Shown here piece by piece: positions 8,741-17,652 of a DNA stretch of 64,000 nt. The stretch covers positions 1,172,001 to 1,236,000 of the forward strand of contig NZ_CP129137.1 of the NCBI RefSeq assembly GCF_030406905.1. The letters are read 5' to 3'. The position numbers and the translations under genes are program-made. Below the pieces are notes generated by a model. That model did no database searches. It saw nothing but the letters and a program-made list of their open reading frames with translations, and had not been told where the DNA came from. How positions within the stretch are numbered: position 1 is the stretch's first letter; each line of letters begins with the position of its first letter. This stretch comes from Streptomyces sp. HUAS CB01. Lineage in GTDB: Bacteria; Actinomycetota; Actinomycetes; Streptomycetales; Streptomycetaceae.

Positions 8741-11125
8741 GTGCTCACCCCCACCCGCGCGAGAGCCACGCTGCTCGCAGCCGGCGCAGCCGCCGCCGGA
8801 CTGCTGCTGGGCTCGCTCACCAGTGGCGTCTCGCACGCCGCCGACGACCACGAGTCCTGTCGGCCCGACGGACTCCACCGCACCCCCGGCGTCGCCGTGC
8901 CCTACTGCACCGTCTACGACGCCGAGGGACGGGAGAAGATGGGCGCCGACCACCAGCGCCGTGTGATCGGCTACTTCACCGGCTGGCGCACCGGGAAGAA
9001 CGGCGAGCCCGCCTATCTCGCCTCCGACATCCCATGGGACAAGATCACCCACATCAACTACGCGTTCGGGCACATCGGCGGCGACAACAAGCTGTCCGTC
9101 GGTGCGGACGGACCGGGCAATCCCGCGACCGGAATGACCTGGCCGGGCGTCGCGGGCGCGGAAATGGACCCGGCGTTCCCGTACAAGGGCCACTTCAATC
9201 TGCTCGCCAAGTTCAAGAAGCAGCACCCCGACGTCAAGACGCTGGTCTCGGTCGGCGGCTGGGCAGAGACCGGAGGCTATTTCGGCGCCGACGGCAGCCG
9301 GGTGGACTCCGGAGGCTTCTACTCGATGGCGACGAACGCCGACGGCTCGGTGAACCAGGCCGGGATCGACACCTTCGCCGATTCGGCGGTCGCCTTCGTC
9401 AAGAAGTACGGGTTCAACGGCGTCGACATCGACTACGAGTACCCGACCTCGATGAAGGACGCCGGAAACCCGCTGGACCTCGCCGTCTCCAATCCCCGCC
9501 GCGCCGGGCTCGTCAGGGGCTACGCCGCGCTGATGAAGACCCTGCGCGAGCGGCTGGACCGCGCGGGCGCCGCGGACGGGAAACACTATCTGCTCACGGT
9601 GGCGGCCCCGTCGTCCGGATATCTGCTCCGGGGGATGGAGACGTTCCAGGTCCAGAAGTACCTGGACTACGTCAACATCATGTCCTACGACCTGCACGGC
9701 GCGTGGAACGAGTACGTCGGGCCGAACGCCTCGCTCTTCGACGACGGCAAGGACGGCGAACTCGCGGCGGCCGGGGTCTATTCCACGTCCCAGTACGGCG
9801 GAATCGGTTATCTCAACACCGACTGGGCCTATCACTACTTCCGCGGTTCCATGCCGCCCGGCCGGATCAACATCGGTCTTCCCTACTACACGCGCGGTTT
9901 CAGGAACGTCCAGGGCGGGACGGACGGGCTGTGGGGCAGGGCGCCCTCGACGACCTGCCCGGCCGGATCGGGACTGACCAGGTGCGGTGACGGCGCGGTC
10001 GGGATCGACAACCTCTGGCACGACAAGGACACGGCGGGCAGGGAGTCCCCGGCCGGCTCGAACCCGATGTGGCACGCCAAGAACCTGGAGCGGGGCGTCG
10101 TCGGCGACTACGTCACGCGGTACGGCTTCCCGGCCGGTACCACGCTGACCGGCACGTACGTCCGCAAGTACGACGCGACCCTCGTCGCGCCCTGGCTGTG
10201 GAACGCCGAGAAGAAGGTGTTCCTCTCCACCGAGGACGAGCCGTCGGTGAACGCCAAGGCCGACTACGTGGTGGACCGGGGCATCGGAGGGACGATGGTC
10301 TGGGAACTGGCGGGCGACTACGACTGGAACGCCGCGAAGGGCCAGTACGAGACGGGCGACACGCTCACCACGGCCATGTACGAGAAGTTCCGGACGGCGG
10401 CCCCGTACGGCGCCCGGCGGGCGACCACCCCGATGCCCACCGAGGCGGTCGACGTCAAGGTCGAGTTCGCGCAGTTCCCGCTCGGCGACTCCAACTACCC
10501 GATCAGTCCCAAGCTGAAGATCACCAACAGTACGACGGCGACCCTGCCGGGCGGCACGGAGTTCCAGTTCGACTACGGCACTTCGGCTCCGGGCAACGCC
10601 AAGGACCAGTCCGGCTTCGGCACGACCGTCGTACGAAGCGATCACACGGGCGGCAACGTGGGCGGGCTGAAGGGCGATCACCACCGTGTCTCCCTCAAGC
10701 TGCCGAGTTGGCAGACCCTGGCACCGGGCGCGTCCGTGGAACTCGACTTCGTCTACTACCTGCCGGTGTCCACGCCGTCGAACTGGACGGTGACCTTCGG
10801 CGGGAAGACCTATGCGCTGGCCGGTGATCTGGCTCGGGGCACCACCCCGGTGGATCCCGGCGCGGGGTCGACCGGCGGAGGGACGGGCACCGGGGGGACG
10901 ACCGGGGAGACCACCGGCGGAACCACGGGTGGGACCACCGGGGGAACCACGGGCGGGGGCGGCGGGACGTGCACGGCGCCCGCGTGGAACGCGACCGCCG
11001 AGTACGGCGGGGGCACGACCGTCTCCCACAACTCCCGCACCTGGAAGTCGAAGTGGTGGACGAAGGGCGAGGAGCCCGGCACCACCGGCGAGTGGGGGGT
11101 GTGGCAGGACCTCGGGGCCTGCTGA
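8741..11125 (+). CDS. Secreted chitinase, GH18 + ChiC-type domain + CBM5/12
   Basis: A 794-residue exported chitinase. Residues 1-33 are a signal peptide (LLAAGAAAAGLLLGSLTSGV, cleavage near SHA). Residues ~72-545 are a GH18 barrel whose catalytic motif is FNGVDIDYE, with E233 the proton donor; the first Asp of the usual DG pair is Asn, which the family permits. Residues ~560-700 are a chitinase-C-type accessory domain, then a Gly/Thr-rich linker (~705-742), then a ~50-residue CBM5/12 chitin-binding module with aromatic WxxKWWT at the end. The GTG at 8741 has AGGAGG eight bases upstream. It is preceded by a chitin-inducible promoter and lies divergent from the rib operon. Confidence 0.95.
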   Translation: MLTPTRARATLLAAGAAAAGLLLGSLTSGVSHAADDHESCRPDGLHRTPGVAVPYCTVYDAEGREKMGADHQRRVIGYFTGWRTGKNGEPAYLASDIPWDKITHINYAFGHIGGDNKLSVGADGPGNPATGMTWPGVAGAEMDPAFPYKGHFNLLAKFKKQHPDVKTLVSVGGWAETGGYFGADGSRVDSGGFYSMATNADGSVNQAGIDTFADSAVAFVKKYGFNGVDIDYEYPTSMKDAGNPLDLAVSNPRRAGLVRGYAALMKTLRERLDRAGAADGKHYLLTVAAPSSGYLLRGMETFQVQKYLDYVNIMSYDLHGAWNEYVGPNASLFDDGKDGELAAAGVYSTSQYGGIGYLNTDWAYHYFRGSMPPGRINIGLPYYTRGFRNVQGGTDGLWGRAPSTTCPAGSGLTRCGDGAVGIDNLWHDKDTAGRESPAGSNPMWHAKNLERGVVGDYVTRYGFPAGTTLTGTYVRKYDATLVAPWLWNAEKKVFLSTEDEPSVNAKADYVVDRGIGGTMVWELAGDYDWNAAKGQYETGDTLTTAMYEKFRTAAPYGARRATTPMPTEAVDVKVEFAQFPLGDSNYPISPKLKITNSTTATLPGGTEFQFDYGTSAPGNAKDQSGFGTTVVRSDHTGGNVGGLKGDHHRVSLKLPSWQTLAPGASVELDFVYYLPVSTPSNWTVTFGGKTYALAGDLARGTTPVDPGAGSTGGGTGTGGTTGETTGGTTGGTTGGTTGGGGGTCTAPAWNATAEYGGGTTVSHNSRTWKSKWWTKGEEPGTTGEWGVWQDLGAC

Positions 11126-11227
11126 CCAGCAGGGAGCACGGCAGGACCTCGGGGGCCTGTCGGCGAGCACGGAGCACGGCAGGGCCTCGGGGGCCTGTCG
11201 GCGAGCACGGAGCACGGCAGGGCCTCG
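11103..11227 (+). repeat. 38-bp tandem repeat starting inside the chitinase 3' end
   Basis: About 3.3 units of a 37-38-bp sequence: 11103-11139 (covers the last codons and stop of the chitinase gene), 11140-11177, 11178-11215 and a partial copy 11216-11227. Each begins GGCAGGRCCTCGGGG and ends GGAGCAC. Units two and three are nearly identical (one base differs). The first is more diverged and one base shorter. The rest of the gap to 11447 is GC-rich with no gene. Confidence 0.9.
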
Positions 11228-11447
11228 CTCCTGGCGGCCTCGTGCGAGAAACGCCCGGCGGCGGTTCCCGGCCCTTGCCGCCGCCGGGTCCCCGGGCCTC
11301 CGGGGCCGGCCCGCCTTCAGGCACCCCGTCCCGACGGCCCGCGGACGCCTCCGCGGGCCGCCCGCCGTGACGCGTACGGGGCGCCCACCGGCCGGCGCGC
11401 ACCCCGCCGACCGGACGGCACCACGGACGCCCCGGATTGGCACACCC

Positions 11448-12614
11448 TCACGACGCGGGCGCGAAGAGCTCCGCCTGGGCCGCGTCCCGGGCCGCGAGCA
11501 GGGCGCCCCGCAGCACCGCCTCGCCACCCAGCTCCGTCGGCCGGATCACCGTGCGCAGCGGCGACAGGGTCGTCAGACGGGACTCCACCCGGCCGGCGAG
11601 AGCCGCGCCGCCGGCGTGCCCGATCTCCCCACCGAGGACCACGCAGCCGGGGTCGAGGACGGCGGCGACCGCCGCTGCCCCGACGGCCAGCTGCCCGGCG
11701 AGGGCGTCGAGGAAGGCATCGCCCCGCCCGCCGGGGCACTCCCCCGCGGCCGCGGCCCGTACCGCCTCCTCCGCCTCGCCGTCGACCCCGTGGCGCGCGG
11801 CGAGTTCCCTGACCGCGGCCGCACCGGCCAGCGCGTGGAATCCGGCGTCGCAGCCCGTCGCGGAGGGCAGTCCGCCCGTGCCGGGCACGGGCAGGAAGCC
11901 GATCTCCCCGGCACCGCCCGACGCGCCCCGCCGCAGCGCACCGCCGAGGACGACGGCCGCGCCGACCCCCTGGCCGAGCCAGAGCAGCACGAAGTCGTCC
12001 AGGTCGCGCGCGGATCCGAGGCGCTGCTCGGCGACGGCGGCGAGATTGGTCTCGTTCTCCACGAGCACGGTCGCCGGGAGGCGGTGCTGGAGGGCGGCGA
12101 CGAGTCTGCGGTGCCAGGCGGGCAGCTTGGTGGAGTTCCGCAGCTCCCCCGTGACCGGGTCGATCAGCCCCGGGGCGCCGATGCCGACGCTGTGCAGACG
12201 CCGGACGCCCGCCTCGCGCGCGGTGCTCTCCAGCAGGGCCACCGCCTGCTCGACGGCCGGTTCCGTGCCCGTGTCGCTGCCGATGGGCAGCGTGGCCTCG
12301 GCGAGTGTGGCGCCCACCAGGTCGGCCACCACGACGGAGAGGCCCTGGGTGCGTACGTCGAGGGCCGCGAGGTGGGCCCGGTCGGCGACGATCCCGTACA
12401 GGCGGGCGTTGGGCCCGCGGCGCTGTTCGCCGGCCTCTCCCACGACCCGGACCAACCCGGACTCCTGGAGCCGTTCCACCAGGTCCGCGACGGAGGGCCG
12501 GGAGAGTCCGGTGAGCGTCTTCAGCTGGTTCGCCGTCAACGGGCCCTCCTGCTGCAGCAGTCGCAGCGCGAGCCGGTCGTTGATGGCCCGGGCGGTGCTC
12601 GGGGATGCGGGCAT
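11448..12614 (-). CDS. ROK-family transcriptional regulator
   Basis: A 388-residue protein with an N-terminal winged helix (residues ~10-70: LTANQLKTLTGLSRPSVADL) followed by a ROK sugar-kinase-like domain (SVGIGAPGLIDPVTG at ~140; ENETNLAAVAEQRLG; LGQGVGAAVVLGG). ROK regulators are usually repressors released by a sugar. The cysteine-rich zinc motif of classic ROK proteins (CxCGxxGCxE) is absent here. The ATG at 12614 has GGAAGGA upstream. It is divergent from an MFS transporter across a short gap containing a palindrome, which suggests that it controls that transporter and itself. Confidence 0.9.
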   Translation of the reverse strand: MPASPSTARAINDRLALRLLQQEGPLTANQLKTLTGLSRPSVADLVERLQESGLVRVVGEAGEQRRGPNARLYGIVADRAHLAALDVRTQGLSVVVADLVGATLAEATLPIGSDTGTEPAVEQAVALLESTAREAGVRRLHSVGIGAPGLIDPVTGELRNSTKLPAWHRRLVAALQHRLPATVLVENETNLAAVAEQRLGSARDLDDFVLLWLGQGVGAAVVLGGALRRGASGGAGEIGFLPVPGTGGLPSATGCDAGFHALAGAAAVRELAARHGVDGEAEEAVRAAAAGECPGGRGDAFLDALAGQLAVGAAAVAAVLDPGCVVLGGEIGHAGGAALAGRVESRLTTLSPLRTVIRPTELGGEAVLRGALLAARDAAQAELFAPAS

Positions 12615-12653
12615 GCCGGAATCCTTCCAGATGCCTGCCTCGGGGAAGCTATT

Positions 12654-12674
12654 TATCAGGCAGGGTTCCTGATA
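12654..12674. promoter_or_regulatory. Probable ROK-regulator operator
   Basis: Perfect 7-bp inverted repeat TATCAGG-7 bases-CCTGATA in the 99-bp gap between the divergent ROK regulator and MFS transporter. It is AT-rich relative to its surroundings and about 40 bp from each start codon, a position suited to repressing both promoters. Its binding by the ROK protein is inferred from context. Confidence 0.6.
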
Positions 12675-12713
12675 GTTTACGCGGAGACCACGATCCCGGG
12701 GAGGACGGCGCCG

Positions 12714-13952
12714 ATGCCGACAGAGGCGGCCTACGACGAGCAACGGCTGACCAGGGCGCGGTACGCCGTCGCCGCCGTGTTCTGTGTGCACGGTGCCGTG
12801 ACGGGCAGTTTCGCCACCCGCATCCCGTGGATCCAGGACCACGCGGGCGTCGGTGCGGGTCAGCTGGGGCTCGCCCTCGCCTTCCCCGCCATCGGCGCCT
12901 CCCTGGCGATGCCCCTCGCGGGCGCCGTCAGCCACCGATTCGGGGCCCGCACCGCGCTGCGCGGGCTGCTCGCGCTGTGGACGCTGTCCCTGGCCCTGCC
13001 GGCACTCTCCCCGAACGTGTACGCGCTCTGCGCCGCGCTGTTCGTGTACGGCGCCACCGCCGGGATGTCCGACGTCGCGATGAACGCGCTCGGGGTCGAG
13101 GTCGAGAACCGGCTCGACCGCTCGATCATGTCCGGTCTGCACGGCATGTGGAGCGTGGGCGCGCTCCTCGGCTCGGCCGCGGGGACGGTCGCCGCGCATC
13201 TCGGCAGTGACGCCCGGCTCCACCATCTGCTCGCCTCCGCCGTGCTGACGGCCGTCGGACTGCTGGCCTGCCAGGGCGTGCTCGACCTGCGCGGCGCCGC
13301 CGACGAGGAGCCGCCGCCGCGGTTCGCGCTGCCCCCGAAGTCCGCGGTGGTCATCGGCGCGATCGGCTTCTGCGGAGTGTTCGCCGAGGGCGCGAGCCTG
13401 GACTGGTCGGCGGTGTACCTCAGGGACGTGCTGGGCACTTCGGCCGGGCTCGCCGCCGCGTCCACGACGGCGTTCGCGCTGACCATGGCGGCGGCACGGC
13501 TGGTCGGCGACCGCGTCGTGGACCGGTTCGGCCCGGTCCGCACGGTCCGCGTCGGCGGGGTGCTGGCGACCGCCGGAGGCGTACTGGTGGTCCTGGCGCC
13601 CCACCCCGCGGCCGCGATGGCGGGGTTCGGCTGCATCGGGCTCGGTATCGCCGTGGTCGTGCCGCTGGCGTTCGCGGCCGCGGGGCGCAGCGGCACGAAC
13701 CCGAGCCTGTCGATCGCCGGGGTGGCGACGATCACGTACACCTCCGGGCTGATCGCGCCCTCCGCGATCGGCGGGATCGCCGATCTGACGTCGCTGGTCG
13801 TGTCGTTCGGGCTCGTGACCGTGCTCGCGTTCGGGCTGGTGCTGGGCGCGGGCGTGCTGCGGGGCAGCGCCCGGGCGGCGACGCCGGCGGCGCCCGGTGC
13901 GTCGGGCACGCAGCCGCCCGCTCCGGCGCCGGCGCCGGATCTCCGGGCGTAG
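12714..13952 (+). CDS. MFS transporter
   Basis: A 412-residue major facilitator with about 12 helices. The signature loop is ISHRFGARTALRG-like (AVSHRFGARTALRGLLALW, residues ~70-90). A half-way repeat GDRVVDRFGPVRTVRVGG at ~265 marks the second half. The fold resembles bacterial FucP/YbjJ-type members; its substrate is not evident, but pairing with a ROK regulator makes a sugar or sugar derivative plausible. It ends in a Pro/Ala-rich tail. The ATG at 12714 follows GGGGAGGA. Confidence 0.88.
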   Translation: MPTEAAYDEQRLTRARYAVAAVFCVHGAVTGSFATRIPWIQDHAGVGAGQLGLALAFPAIGASLAMPLAGAVSHRFGARTALRGLLALWTLSLALPALSPNVYALCAALFVYGATAGMSDVAMNALGVEVENRLDRSIMSGLHGMWSVGALLGSAAGTVAAHLGSDARLHHLLASAVLTAVGLLACQGVLDLRGAADEEPPPRFALPPKSAVVIGAIGFCGVFAEGASLDWSAVYLRDVLGTSAGLAAASTTAFALTMAAARLVGDRVVDRFGPVRTVRVGGVLATAGGVLVVLAPHPAAAMAGFGCIGLGIAVVVPLAFAAAGRSGTNPSLSIAGVATITYTSGLIAPSAIGGIADLTSLVVSFGLVTVLAFGLVLGAGVLRGSARAATPAAPGASGTQPPAPAPAPDLRA

Positions 13953-14074
13953 CCGGGGGGTTGTGCCGCGGGGCGGTGGACCGCCCCCGCGCCGACCCGA
14001 CGGGGCGGAAGCGGAGCAACACGTTCCTCGTACGATGGGCGCTGATCACCGCCCCCCTCGGAAGTGGAGCCCGT

Positions 14075-15478
14075 ATGAACCTCGGCGTGCGCTGGAGCCT
14101 GCACGGCGACGGACGAACCCCCGCTCCGGGAGCGGTCGTACGGCCCGAGGAACGCCTTTCCTGGCCGCGCACGGCGGGGCTCGGCGCCCAGCACGTCGTG
14201 GCCATGTTCGGCGCGTCGTTCGTGGCGCCGGTGCTGATGGGCCTGGACCCCAACCTGGCCATCATGATGTCCGGTGTCGCGACCATGATCTTCCTGCTCG
14301 CCACCCGCGGCCGGATCCCGAGCTATCTGGGCTGCTCGCTGTCGTTCGTCGGCGTGGCCGCGACCATCCGCGCCACCGGCGGGGACAGCGCCACGATCAC
14401 CGGCGCGATCCTCGTGGTCGGCGCGGTGCTGTTCCTCGCGGGCCTCGCCGTGCAGCGCTTCGGCGCCCGGATCATCCACGCCGCGATGCCGCCGATCGTC
14501 ACCGGCGCGGTGGTCATGCTCATCGGCTTCAACCTGGCGCCGGTCACGGCCTCCACGTACTGGCCGCAGGACCAGTGGACGGCGCTGCTCACGATGCTGT
14601 TCACCGGACTCGCCGTGGTGTGTCTGCGCGGCTTCTGGTCGCGCGTCGCGATCTTCCTGGGGCTGATCTTCGGGTACGGCATCTCCTGGGTCCTCGACCG
14701 GATCTTCGGCAAGATCCACTCACCGGTGGGCGGCGCGGAGGCCGTCGACCACTGGCGGCTCGACCTCTCGGGCGTCGGCAAGGCCGACTGGATCGGCCTT
14801 CCCGACTTCCACGCCCCGGCGTTCGAGTGGTCGGCGATCCTGGTGGCGCTGCCCGTCGTCATCGCCCTGATCGCGGAGAACGCCGGGCACGTGAAGGCCG
14901 TCGGCGAGATGATCGGCGACCCGCTCGACGACAAGCTGGGCACGGCCATCGCCGCCGACGGCGCCGCGTCGGTGCTGTCGAGCGCGGTGGGCGGGCCGCC
15001 GAACACCACGTACTCGGAGAACATCGGCGTCATGGCCGCCACCCGCGTGTACTCGACGGCCGCCTACTGGGCAGCGGCGTTCTTCGCGCTCCTCTTCGGA
15101 CTCTGCCCCAAGTTCGGTGCCGTCGTCGCCGCGATCCCGGGCGGTGTGCTCGGCGGGATCACGGTCATCCTGTACGGGATGATCGGCCTGCTCGGCGCGC
15201 AGATCTGGATCAACGCCGGGGTGGATCTGCGCAATCCGCTGAACCTCGTACCGGCCGCGGCGGGCATCATCATCGGTGTCGGCGGCGTCAGCCTGAAGTT
15301 CACCGAGAACTTCGAGCTCGGCGGCATCGCCCTCGGCACGCTCGTCGTCATCACCGGCTACCACGTGCTGCGCGCCTTCGCCCCCGCCCATATGAAGCCG
15401 CAGGAGCCGCTGCTGGACGCGGGCACGTCCTCGTACGACGAGGGCGACGACGGCGGTCAGCCGGTCGCCAGGTCGTAG
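14075..15478 (+). CDS. Uracil/xanthine permease family transporter (NCS2, UraA-like)
   Basis: A 467-residue nucleobase:cation symporter-2 protein with about 14 helices. The UraA-type substrate motifs are intact: AENAGHVKAVGEMIG (residues ~268-282) and GGPPNTTYSENIGV (~308-321), whose glutamates bind uracil in E. coli UraA. Uracil is therefore the best guess for substrate. The ATG at 14075 follows GGAG. The 3' end overlaps the convergent GH6 gene by 22 bp. It is ~33 kb away from the pyr operon, so joint control is not implied. Confidence 0.9.
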   Translation: MNLGVRWSLHGDGRTPAPGAVVRPEERLSWPRTAGLGAQHVVAMFGASFVAPVLMGLDPNLAIMMSGVATMIFLLATRGRIPSYLGCSLSFVGVAATIRATGGDSATITGAILVVGAVLFLAGLAVQRFGARIIHAAMPPIVTGAVVMLIGFNLAPVTASTYWPQDQWTALLTMLFTGLAVVCLRGFWSRVAIFLGLIFGYGISWVLDRIFGKIHSPVGGAEAVDHWRLDLSGVGKADWIGLPDFHAPAFEWSAILVALPVVIALIAENAGHVKAVGEMIGDPLDDKLGTAIAADGAASVLSSAVGGPPNTTYSENIGVMAATRVYSTAAYWAAAFFALLFGLCPKFGAVVAAIPGGVLGGITVILYGMIGLLGAQIWINAGVDLRNPLNLVPAAAGIIIGVGGVSLKFTENFELGGIALGTLVVITGYHVLRAFAPAHMKPQEPLLDAGTSSYDEGDDGGQPVARS

Positions 15479-16644
15479 GCGTAGTCCGGTGTGAAGGTGC
15501 CCGCAGCGCCCTTGCACCCGTCCGACTCCCCGGGCAGCTTCACCCACAGATAGGCGTCGATCCGGGCCTCGCCCGTCCTGGTGGTCGGGGTCCGGCCGAG
15601 GGCGCGGCCGCCCGGATCGCACCAGGCGCCCTGCCCCGGCGCGCCGTTGCCGTTGCGGCTGGTGTCGATGACCGCGCCCAGGCCCGGCGGTCCGCCGAGG
15701 GCGTCCAGCACCTGGCGGGCGTAGCGCGTCTCGTCGGCGGTGCGGTGGAAGTTGGAGACGTTGGTGAAGATGCCGTCGCCGCTCGTGGCGGCGCCCGCGG
15801 CACGCAGCTCTGCGGCCTGTCGCGCGGCCGGGTGCCAGCCGGAGTGACCGGCGTCGAAGTACACCCTCGCCCGGGGGTTGGCGGCCTTCATCGCCCGCGC
15901 CGCACGGGCGAGCGAGGCGTGGCGGGCGGCCCGGCGGTCGTCCGCGAGGCAGTCCGCGAGCGCGATCGAGTCGGGTTCGAGGATCACGACGACCGGTCCG
16001 TCACCGAGGCCGGCGGCGAACTCGCCCGTCCAGGCGTCGTACGCGGCGAGATCGGGCGCGCCGCCCTGGGACGCGCCGCCGCAGTCCCGGTCCGGGATCG
16101 CATAGGGCACCAGCACCGGCACGCGGCCCTCGGCGGCCGCCGCCGAGGTCACCGCCCGCACCTGGCCGGTGATCCGGCCGGGGTTGTGCTCCGGGAACCA
16201 GACCGCGGCGGGGTGCGCGGCGATCCGCGACTCGATCAGCGGCCTGCGGGGGTCGTCACGGTGCTCCCGCACCCAGTCCAGGACCTGGGACTCCGCGTGG
16301 CGGTACAGCCCGCCCGAGGCGGCGAGCGTCCCGGGGCGCGGTGCCGGGCGGGTCGCCGGGGACGAACGCGCGGGAGCGGCCGACGCCTCGGGCGACGGCG
16401 AGGGCACGGGTGACCGCGCGGGCGCGGACGGCGTGGGGTCGGGGCGGGCGGGCAACGGGACCGTCACGGGCGAACTCCTCACCTCGGGCCGTGCCGTGTC
16501 GTCCTCGCCGCCGCCGGTGGACACCAGTCCGGCGACGGTGCCCAGGGCCACCACCGCGCAGGCCGCCGTCGCCATGACGCCGCGGCCGACCGCGACGCGC
16601 CGCCCGTTCCGTTCCGCGCGGCGCCGATCGCGTACGCGTGACAT
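15457..16644 (-). CDS. Secreted or membrane-anchored GH6 cellulase
   Basis: A 395-residue GH6 glycoside hydrolase (endoglucanase or cellobiohydrolase on beta-1,4-glucan). Residues ~20-42 are a signal or anchor helix after an Arg-rich start. Residues ~50-107 are a Pro/Ser-rich linker and the rest is catalytic. Both family signatures are present: VPYAIPDRDCGG (D187, equivalent to T. reesei Cel6A D175) and VVILEPDSIA (D225, equivalent to D221). There is no cellulose-binding module. The start at 16644 has GGAGGGAG upstream. Its stop lies 22 bp inside the end of the convergent permease gene. Confidence 0.93.
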   Translation of the reverse strand: MSRVRDRRRAERNGRRVAVGRGVMATAACAVVALGTVAGLVSTGGGEDDTARPEVRSSPVTVPLPARPDPTPSAPARSPVPSPSPEASAAPARSSPATRPAPRPGTLAASGGLYRHAESQVLDWVREHRDDPRRPLIESRIAAHPAAVWFPEHNPGRITGQVRAVTSAAAAEGRVPVLVPYAIPDRDCGGASQGGAPDLAAYDAWTGEFAAGLGDGPVVVILEPDSIALADCLADDRRAARHASLARAARAMKAANPRARVYFDAGHSGWHPAARQAAELRAAGAATSGDGIFTNVSNFHRTADETRYARQVLDALGGPPGLGAVIDTSRNGNGAPGQGAWCDPGGRALGRTPTTRTGEARIDAYLWVKLPGESDGCKGAAGTFTPDYAYDLATG

Positions 16645-16751
16645 GTGCTGTGCTCCCTCCCCCGGCCGCGACGGCCGTGGCGTTCCCCCGTTCCGGGGAC
16701 GCCTGCGGCCGGGCGGCACCTGTCCGAGCCCATGGCTGGGACGCTGCCCCC

Positions 16752-17456
16752 ATGGCGAAGATCGCACAGTACGCGGCCGGCCGCGACGCGCGCCGCGCCT
16801 CGGTCGACACGGTGCTGGCCCGGATGCGGGCGTTCCGCTCCGACTGGCCGGAGGGCGACGGCATCGCGGTGTTCAACCGCGTCTACCTCACCGTCACGGA
16901 GGAACTCGGCCGGTGCGTCGAACGCGGCAGGTTCCCCGACCGCAGGTCCGCCGTCACCCTGCAGGTTCTCTTCGCCGAGCGCTATCTGTCGGCCGCGGAC
17001 ACGGTCGCGGCCGGCGGCCGGGCGCCGGCCTGCTGGCGTCCGCTGTTCCAGTTCCGCCGTCACCCCGGCGTACGTCCGCTGCAGTTCGCGCTGGCCGGGA
17101 TCAATGCGCACATCGGACACGATCTCGCGCTGGCCGTCGTGGACACCTGCCGTACGCTCGACTGCCGACCGCCGGACCTCGAAGGGGACTTCGATCGTGT
17201 GGGCGACGTCCTCACGATGCTGGAGGAGCGCATCCGCGAGGATCTGATGCCCGGCCCCGATCTGCTGGAGATCGCCGACCCGCTCACCCATCTGGTCGGC
17301 TCGTGGAGCCTCGAACGGGCCCGCGACGGCGCCTGGTCGGCGGCGAGGCTGCTCTGGGGGCTGCGGGAACTCCCTTCGCTGGCAGAGGAGTTCACCGAAC
17401 GGCTGGACGCCGGGACGGGGCTGGTCGGGCGCTGCCTGCTCACCCCGCTCCGCTGA
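16752..17456 (+). CDS. DUF5995 family protein
   Basis: A 234-residue cytosolic, mostly helical protein. The tract GVRPLQFALAGINAHIGHDLALAV (middle, split here: FALAGINAHIGHDLALAVVD) is the conserved core of the DUF5995 group found widely in actinobacteria, with conserved His and Asn. No function is established. It is divergent from the GH6 gene (107 bp between starts), and the downstream gene is convergent. The ATG at 16752 is the first in frame that matches the family N-terminus; no strong ribosome site is visible. Confidence 0.75.
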   Translation: MAKIAQYAAGRDARRASVDTVLARMRAFRSDWPEGDGIAVFNRVYLTVTEELGRCVERGRFPDRRSAVTLQVLFAERYLSAADTVAAGGRAPACWRPLFQFRRHPGVRPLQFALAGINAHIGHDLALAVVDTCRTLDCRPPDLEGDFDRVGDVLTMLEERIREDLMPGPDLLEIADPLTHLVGSWSLERARDGAWSAARLLWGLRELPSLAEEFTERLDAGTGLVGRCLLTPLR

Positions 17457-17527
17457 CACGAGGAGCCTGGACGGCGCCCGGACGCGGTGGGCGGGCGGGC
17501 CGGACCCGACCCCGGTGCGCACAAGGA

Positions 17528-17562
17528 GCCGCCGCCGGCCGGGGTGACCGGCCGACGGCGGC
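17528..17562. terminator. Bidirectional hairpin terminator
   Basis: A 15-bp stem with one C-A mismatch and a GGTGA loop (left arm begins GCCGCCG, right arm ends CGGCGGC), lying between the converging DUF5995 and monooxygenase genes. It could end transcripts from both sides. Confidence 0.75.
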
Positions 17563-17652
17563 TGAGGTGACCTCCCGGGTCCGGCCGGATCGCGGTCGGC
17601 GGCGGGGGTACGTACCTGGGGGACCCGCGGGGCACGGGTCCCGGGGAGGGCG

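Noticed and set aside
11103..11227. CRISPR array
   Set aside because: Units are directly adjacent with no unique spacers and no cas genes are nearby; it is a tandem duplication.
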